A stretch of DNA of 64,000 nt, from assembly GCA_009731375.1 (NCBI GenBank), contig BJOX01000095.1, positions 593,622-657,621 of the forward strand, in the 5' to 3' direction. The position numbers and the translations under genes were made by a program. The stretch comes from Paulinella micropora (taxonomy: Eukaryota; Cercozoa; Imbricatea; Euglyphida). Below are positions 57,755 through 64,000 of this stretch, piece after piece. Below the pieces are notes generated by a model. It made no database searches and was not told the DNA's origin. It saw only the letters and a program-made list of their open reading frames with translations. Position 1 is the stretch's first letter. Each line of letters starts with the position of its first letter.

Positions 57755-60476
57755 TTATCGGAATGAATACCGTACCGGACCGAAAATTAATACTGTGTTA
57801 AACTTTCTTCAAGTTTTTACTTCAAGTTTACACTTCTATTTTTAGTTCCGTTACTTCATTTTTCCATTTATTTATCAACTGTCATAACTTGTAGTTGTTA
57901 CGTTTTCAACTGCCGTTAACAGATCAATTTCACAGCTAGCTTTTTAGAAAAGCTTGACTATTGCCTTTTTCCCCATATCCGAAACTTTATTTCCCTGGAC
58001 CGCTTTTTCAGGTTCCCAGTCAACACACTCCAGGTAAAATGATAAAACAAGTCATAAGTCAGTTAAAGTGGCAATACTTAACACATTTTTCTTCATTTTT
58101 TCCCAGACTGACTTGAACAACTCCAATTCTCGTTAGTTCTCAGAATTTGTATTGTTTCGCAAGGGACAAGTAGTCTGTCAAGCAAGTGTACTAATGTCTA
58201 TGTGCCTGCGGATGCCGGCCGGCATCCTCCGGTGCCGCCCGGCATCCACTTTTTAGTGACTAATTTTTTAAAAAATTTCCCGAGACAACCGGAGCTGTTT
58301 TCGTAAAAAAAACTCTAGTAAAATGTAGGAAAAGTCCCAAGAAATCGACTGGTAAAATTTCAGCTCAGTCCTTTGAGTCGAAGTTTTTTTTTTTCAAAGT
58401 GCTGACCCTCAGGCTGCCTTTTTTCCACGGGAAATCATTTTTTGAGCGAAAAAATGGTGGAAGGTAGTGTACCTCTGAGTTGTTTTTGTGGTCAAGAGTT
58501 GATTTTACGAGGTGTGGAATTGGAAATAACAATTTTTGGTATTTATAGTTGCATACATATCAAGAACAACAAAATATCTTGAGTGTCTCTGTTTTTTTTG
58601 TTGGTTGCATCCACACACCAAATTTCTTCTCGGTTTCATGTCTTCGAAAGCATGCCCCTCGTAGGCAGAGTGGAATTACAGCTTCATAGAGCTAGAAAAA
58701 ACATGAATAGATATGTAGATTCAATAAATGTGCAAAGAAGGAGAGGAGAGCAGAGCAAAAGAAAGCAAGAGGGTTTGTAAGTATCTGAAGTTAGAAAAGT
58801 TTTGAGTTTCTGAGACTGAGAGAGGTGAGACAAATTGATTACGTACATACATACCTTACATACATACAGGCATACATACATATACACTTACATACCAATT
58901 GATTTCATACCTACATACATACATACATGTACGCATACATGCCTACACATGTACACACAGACAAACAAATAATCTAATTCAATCTTTTGAAGCCTTCTCT
59001 CACGACACACATATTTACTGTATACATAGGCCACATAAACATTTACAACAATGCCAGCTCACCTAAACAACCTCATATTCTGTTATGTCTATCTGTGTCT
59101 TTCGATTTGTTGGTTGTGTTGCGTGTGCAGAGAACTCTAGTCAATAAGTCATACATTTTGTATGTTTTTGTTGCCTGTTGTTTTCTAATCGTTTTCACTT
59201 TTTATTGCATTTCAAGCAATATACAGTTTTTGAAACATTTCTTTCAATCACAACTCATGTTATGGTTGCACATGCACGTAAACATAACTCTATATGTGTG
59301 TTCCACACCAGAATCACAAAGAAAAATACAGAGAATACACAGTTTTTGGAAGGAATAATATGTACAATTACACATAAAATTACATGTTTTACGAAATTCA
59401 TGCAATCTTCATGTATGTTATGTATGTACATTTGTGTGTTAAAATGTTTTGAAGCTGGCTCTAGGTTTTTGTTCTTGAAGTTGCCTTGAGTGCTTCAAAA
59501 GGTATGTTGTTTTCCTTTCAACTTCCTCATAGATGCTTCAACGGTTTTTTTAGGTTTACTAGCTGGTTTTGCTCCCTTTTTGGAAAAGGTTTCATTTGTT
59601 GTCTTGCTCTCTCCGTCTGTATGTAGCTAGTTTATAGGCTAGAGATATTAAAAATGTGCACAGGTTTTGTTTTTTATGTTTACTTATTTGAAAAGAAAGT
59701 TTATTTTTCAAAATTATTGTATATTTATTTATCTTATTATTATTATGTCTTTCCTACACTATGTGACCTTCATATATTTGAGTATATCTTTTTTTGTGCT
59801 TACACTGCGTCATCAGTCCCCACCACCCTTTGCAAACACAGTTGATTAGATAATTTAGTTGAGCTTATTTTTCATTTACTCATGTGTTCAAAAACGTGCT
59901 TTTTTGTTTCGCTTCAGCAGTGTCATATATTTTCATGCTTCTAATTTGCAGCCTAAATATGAGAATACTTTTTACAGAACTACATAAAAAAATTATGACG
60001 GTGCATACAGCGGCCCCAGTTGTCATTGTTTTTCGCATGTACGATGAAAAAGAATATATTTTATTGAAATAATAATATTTTAAAGTATGTGATGCCACGC
60101 GGCATCAGCCTAATGACTATGACTCAAATGTGAGTCGGACACTGTTAGAGGTTAGATTTTAATCATCATGATAAATTTTCATTAATTTTGATACCGGAAA
60201 TCAAAGTCACAACTTTCAAATATTAATATTGAAAAAAAATTAAAAAAAAATTTTAACCACTTGAAACAACTTGAAATATTAATATCATCGAATGCCGCCC
60301 GGCATCCAGACACAGGCACATAGACACTAAATAAACTGGAATTGACCATCCCAGCGTCTTCTGGCACCTTCCCTGTTCTCGGAAGTATTTTGAGATCAAA
60401 TGACAGCCCGGGCGTGTGTGTATTCATTTGAATGCCGGTTGGTAACTTCCTCACAGGAGGGTCGTTAAGACTTACA
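57755..60476 (+). repeat. 3' LTR, split by a nested element
   Basis: 57755-58194 and 60331-60476 are collinear with the 5' LTR. They are separated by a 2132-bp insertion plus a 4-bp duplication. The LTR ends GACTTACA at 60476 as in the 5' copy. Confidence 0.88.
58195..60326. mobile_element. Nested terminal-inverted-repeat element in the 3' LTR
   Basis: Its ends are TGTCTATGTGCCTG and CAGGCACATAGACA, a perfect 14-bp inverted repeat. CTAA is duplicated at 58191-58194 and 60327-60330, and the 5' LTR shows the empty site (GTACTAAATAAAC). Subterminal palindromes of the GATGCC...GGCATC type lie at 58210-58227, 60091-60106 and 60290-60307. It is AT-rich and 2.1 kb with only short ORFs and no transposase motif, so it is non-autonomous. 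TG...CA ends and a 4-bp TSD also recall a solo LTR or Ginger-like elements; the superfamily is unresolved. Confidence 0.85.
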
Positions 60477-60763
60477 CAATAATATTAATACCGGGCCGTT
60501 AAACCGGCACGTATTACTAGAATAGTATTAATATCTTATGAAGTCGGTATACTATTAATAATACAGAGAGTAAGCAGGTTTAACGTCTCCCCACTGGACA
60601 ACGAGAGGGGTCGTACTTTACTTTATTAGAGATGGGCAATCTCAACACGTCACTAAGCGCCACACCCCAAACAGTCAAAGCTTTGAATTCACCGTTACAA
60701 TTTTAGAGTGATATAGGTAAATAGGTAGTTGTCATTGGGGTGGGCCGGTATGACTAAATACAT

Positions 60764-60850
60764 TTGTAAGTATTGACTAACCCCCTCAGCTGCGAGGAAA
60801 TTATAATACCAACCGGCATTCACTTGAATACACACACTGCTGTCATTTAG
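60764..60850 (-). repeat. LTR 3'-end fragment, inverted
   Basis: On the minus strand it reads GTGTATTCAAGTGAATGCCG, then GTTGGTATTATAATTTCCTC, ending GGGGGTTAGTCAATACTTACA. This is a diverged end of the same LTR family. Confidence 0.65.
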
Positions 60851-60879
60851 TAGACCCCTAACTTGAATCTTAGTAGTCT

Positions 60880-61040
60880 GTCAAGCAAGCCTGTGTACTG
60901 AATAAACTGGAATTGACCGATCCAGAGTCTTTTGGTACCTTCCCTGACCTCGGAAGTATTGAGGTCAATTGACAGCCGTGTGTGTTTTCAATTGATTGCC
61001 GGTTGGTAATTTCCTCGCAGGGGGTTAGTCCAGACTTACA
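60880..61040 (+). repeat. LTR 3'-end fragment, direct
   Basis: AGTCTGTCAAGCAAGCCTGT, then ACTGAATAAACTGGAATTGA, ending GTCCAGACTTACA. It is homologous to the last 160 bp of the LTR at perhaps 85% identity. It lies just downstream of the inverted fragment, so the two form a head-to-head pair. Confidence 0.75.
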
Positions 61041-62028
<988 letters not shown>

Positions 62029-63044
62029 CTAAACCAAGAATGCAAAGCGCTGATGCAGCTTTGATATTATTTTTGAGGTTGCCGTCACCACTTACACAGA
62101 AAAAGAAAAGAAAGAATAAGAAGAGCGCCAACACTCCTGGCTTACTTTGTATCTGCATAGACAGATGCACACAGATAGGATACGCTGCTGTGACAGTTGT
62201 CATTATGATCAATCACCTCCTTTCCTGCCCTTCCTCTTCTTGCCTGGTTTCTTCTTTCCTTTCGTCGGGGCTTCTGCGGGCATGTCACCACCTAGCCATG
62301 GCCATGAATAGAGCTCACTATTGCAGACATGGCGCAGTCGCACCTGAACCAGCGTCTGCGGCGTCGGTGACGCCTGCAGAGTCGACGTACTCCGACATGC
62401 TCGTGCCTGCTTCTTCTGCCTTTAACCGAGTCCGCTCCACGCTCGTCGTTATTCCCTCACTGCTTGCTAGGAGAATTTCCCTTGCCGCAAAACAAAACAA
62501 AAAAGACTTTGTTGGGAACTTGGAGGCGCCGTTGCAACTTACTTGTCGACTGTTTCAATCAAAATGGTTGGCATTTCGCGGTCTGGCGCAAGCTTTGCTG
62601 CGGAAGACATGATGCCCTAGCACACACAAATATATACAAGGATCACGTGATTGATGAACTTGACGATCGAACGTTGAGCAGAGTGGATTAGTACTGGAAT
62701 ACCTGTAAGTCTCCCGCTGCGTCAGCAGGAAGAGTTCCTTTCGCTAAACAACAAAAAATAACACACCAAGAACACAAGGACAAAAATTTCTAAGCGAGAG
62801 AAAATAATTCAGATCGCGGGAAGACGCCAACATTTATACAAGTGCAATATTAGAAATCATACAAAACACTGTCTGAGCAAGAGAGCAAACCATGAAGACA
62901 CAGTCCGTGAGGATCCGAGATAGCAATGCCTGTCACTCCCGCTGTGGCACCGCTAAACCCATCACACAGTTGAGATTTTGGAGGGCAATCATTGTTTCTG
63001 TGTACTGACATGCGATCCACCACGGAGATGAGCTTGGCGTCCAT
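62029..63044 (-). CDS. LAMTOR5: LAMTOR5-like (Ragulator, roadblock/LC7 fold) protein, six exons
   Basis: LAMTOR5 is a roadblock subunit of the lysosomal Ragulator complex that recruits Rag GTPases for TORC1 activation. Exons on the minus strand: 63044-62891, 62743-62703, 62616-62543, 62480-62344, 62273-62217 and 62090-62029; 525 nt, 174 residues. The core reads GVTGIAISDPHGLCLHAKGT, LPADAAGDLQGIMSSAAKLA, then MPTILIETVDKEILLASSEG and ITTSVERT. This follows the family pattern (..vl.tD..GLnl...Gtl....ag.i..la..A..l......p.i..e.....i.i....gitv.v.k). Introns are 62-147 bp, with donors such as GTAAGT. After the core there is an unusual tail: a Ser/Asp-rich linker, KGKKKPGKKRKGRKG, and a last exon I trust less. 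LAMTOR5 is normally about 90 residues. Other roadblock proteins are the alternative. Confidence 0.68.
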
Positions 63045-64000
63045 GACTTCACAGACAGCTTACGAGACAATGATGATGAATGCAAAAAGCCGTTTTGGTA
63101 ATATTTCTGCCGAATCTAGCGTGATTTCTCAGGTTGACGGGGGCACCCAACAGTTTACGGGCCGGCCAAGATAACAGACTGGAAAATCTCCGTTTTTTGC
63201 GGACGGTGCAATTCTATTGCTGTTTTTTGCCTCTGAAAGGGCTGTCAAGGCCAAAAAGGCTCTTTGCATCCTGGCCGGCCCCTCCTGGCCACCAGGAAAC
63301 TAAAAAAAAGAAACATGTCCACTTAAAGTCAAAGTAGCAAACTTAACATCAGAGTTTTTGTTTAATAAAAGAATACATCACTTGAAAAGTCCAACGTTAA
63401 TACTGAAACAAGGTCTAAAAAGTTCAAAATGAAAAATTAAAAAGCCAAAATAGATTGTAAAAAGAAAGGGTGGAAAGAAAAAATTTCAAGCGGGTGTACT
63501 GCCACCTGTGAGGAGACAGACGCTTGAATGAGAACTTTGTGAAAAGCAGGAAAACAATTACATGTGAAGAGAGAGACGCTTGAATGAGAGCTTTGTGAAA
63601 AGTAAGTACTAAGTAAGAAAATGAAGCAGACACAAAGGGACAAACCCAAATGCACAAACATGTTTGTGACAAATAGAGACTCACAAAAAACAAAGCTGTG
63701 TCACAAACTAATCACTTACAATCTGTGACTAATAATGAAAATACTACTTAACAAAGAAAGTCACAAAAAGACCAAAGATGTAGAAAATGTCACTAAGTAG
63801 AAGTCCTAAAAATATCAGTAACAGTCAGTTGAAATATGAAAAATGATTGTGTCTATAGTCAAGTTCACTGAAAAACAAAAATACGCTGCTTAGTTTCTTT
63901 GCCCCCGAGTAAACAAAAAGTGCGATCACAGTATAGTCAACTTAAAGTCAGAGTACCAAACTTAACAGCAGAGTTTTTGTTTAATAAAATGATACAGCAC
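63045..64000. other. Intergenic region with short direct repeats
   Basis: A direct repeat of about 60 bp (ACTTAAAGTCA.AGTA.CAAA, then TTTTTGTTTAATAAAA) lies at 63320-63380 and 63938-64000. A 35-bp tandem (GACGCTTGAATGAGA.CTTTG) lies at 63518-63603. No coding region recognised. The first repeat copy could hold a poly(A) signal. Confidence 0.6.

Larger units (their letters stand above)
45012..60476 (+). mobile_element. Ty3/gypsy-type LTR retrotransposon, degenerate, with a nested insertion
   Basis: Two long terminal repeats flank a 12.1-kb interior. The order is gag-like zinc-knuckle protein, aspartic protease, about 4.4 kb of unknown ORFs, RT, RNase H, a short extra ORF, integrase. PR-RT-RH-IN order defines Ty3/gypsy. 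Reading frames are broken at several points (gag, RT at about 54230, RNase H at about 54750), so this copy is not intact. The two LTRs are still very similar. The interior is GC-richer than the flanks. The 5' boundary is uncertain: the region before 57755 is an N gap, and no TSD could be matched. Confidence 0.9.

Noticed and set aside
58987-59358. 123-codon ORF inside the nested element as a transposase
   Set aside because: AT-driven hydrophobic composition with no DDE, RNase H-like or zinc-finger signature.

Overview
The window is nuclear DNA from a eukaryote. It has spliceosomal introns, an Sm-G gene, a telomerase reverse transcriptase gene, a Ragulator-type roadblock gene and a Ty3/gypsy retrotransposon. 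About half is simple-sequence DNA: (ATCT)n/(GATA)n, (ATGT)n/(ACAT)n, (CT)n, a pentanucleotide CAATA tract and several trinucleotide tracts. Some runs reach 1 kb, and eight N gaps fall mostly in low-complexity sequence. I cannot place the species. A unicellular eukaryote with a LAMTOR5-like gene and a microsatellite-laden genome fits.

Layout. (1) Positions 1-29591, + strand: the catalytic domain and C-terminal extension of telomerase reverse transcriptase (TERT). It is cut into about 20 small exons (34-969 nt) buried in microsatellite introns. The N-terminal half lies upstream of the window. I rebuilt the chain exon by exon: phases match at every junction, the 19 exons after the first sum to 3258 nt (divisible by 3), and motifs 2, A, B', C, D, E and the CTE appear in the right order with all three catalytic aspartates. 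(2) 29592-33642: intergenic, with two 3'-end copies of a minus-strand element that carries a ubiquitin-protease Cys-box-like ORF. (3) 33643-34625, - strand: two-exon snRNP Sm-G gene with a microsatellite intron. (4) 35242-44816, + strand: a 12-exon PH-domain protein, again split by microsatellite introns (537 codons from the first recognised exon). (5) 45012-60476: a degenerate Ty3/gypsy LTR retrotransposon (gag, protease, about 4.4 kb of unidentified ORFs, RT, RNase H, integrase). A 2.1-kb terminal-inverted-repeat element sits inside its 3' LTR. (6) 60764-61040: remnants of related LTRs. (7) 62029-63044, - strand: a compact six-exon LAMTOR5-like gene with ordinary short introns, a contrast to the other genes.

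The most unusual structure is in the TERT and PH-gene introns. Many exons are flanked by arrays of broken copies of themselves. Upstream introns carry copies of the exon's 5' edge (acceptor plus first codons). Downstream introns carry copies of its 3' edge (last codons plus donor). Every copy is separated by microsatellite. The extreme case is the motif-D exon, whose core recurs about 39 times across 4.4 kb. ORF prediction alone would miss both genes, because most exons are shorter than the surrounding repeat ORFs.

The genes do not form a pathway. TERT synthesises telomeres, Sm-G is a core spliceosomal protein, the PH protein probably binds phosphoinositides or a protein partner, and the LAMTOR5-like protein would act in lysosomal TORC1 signalling. 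All homology calls come from motif recognition by eye; no database search was run.
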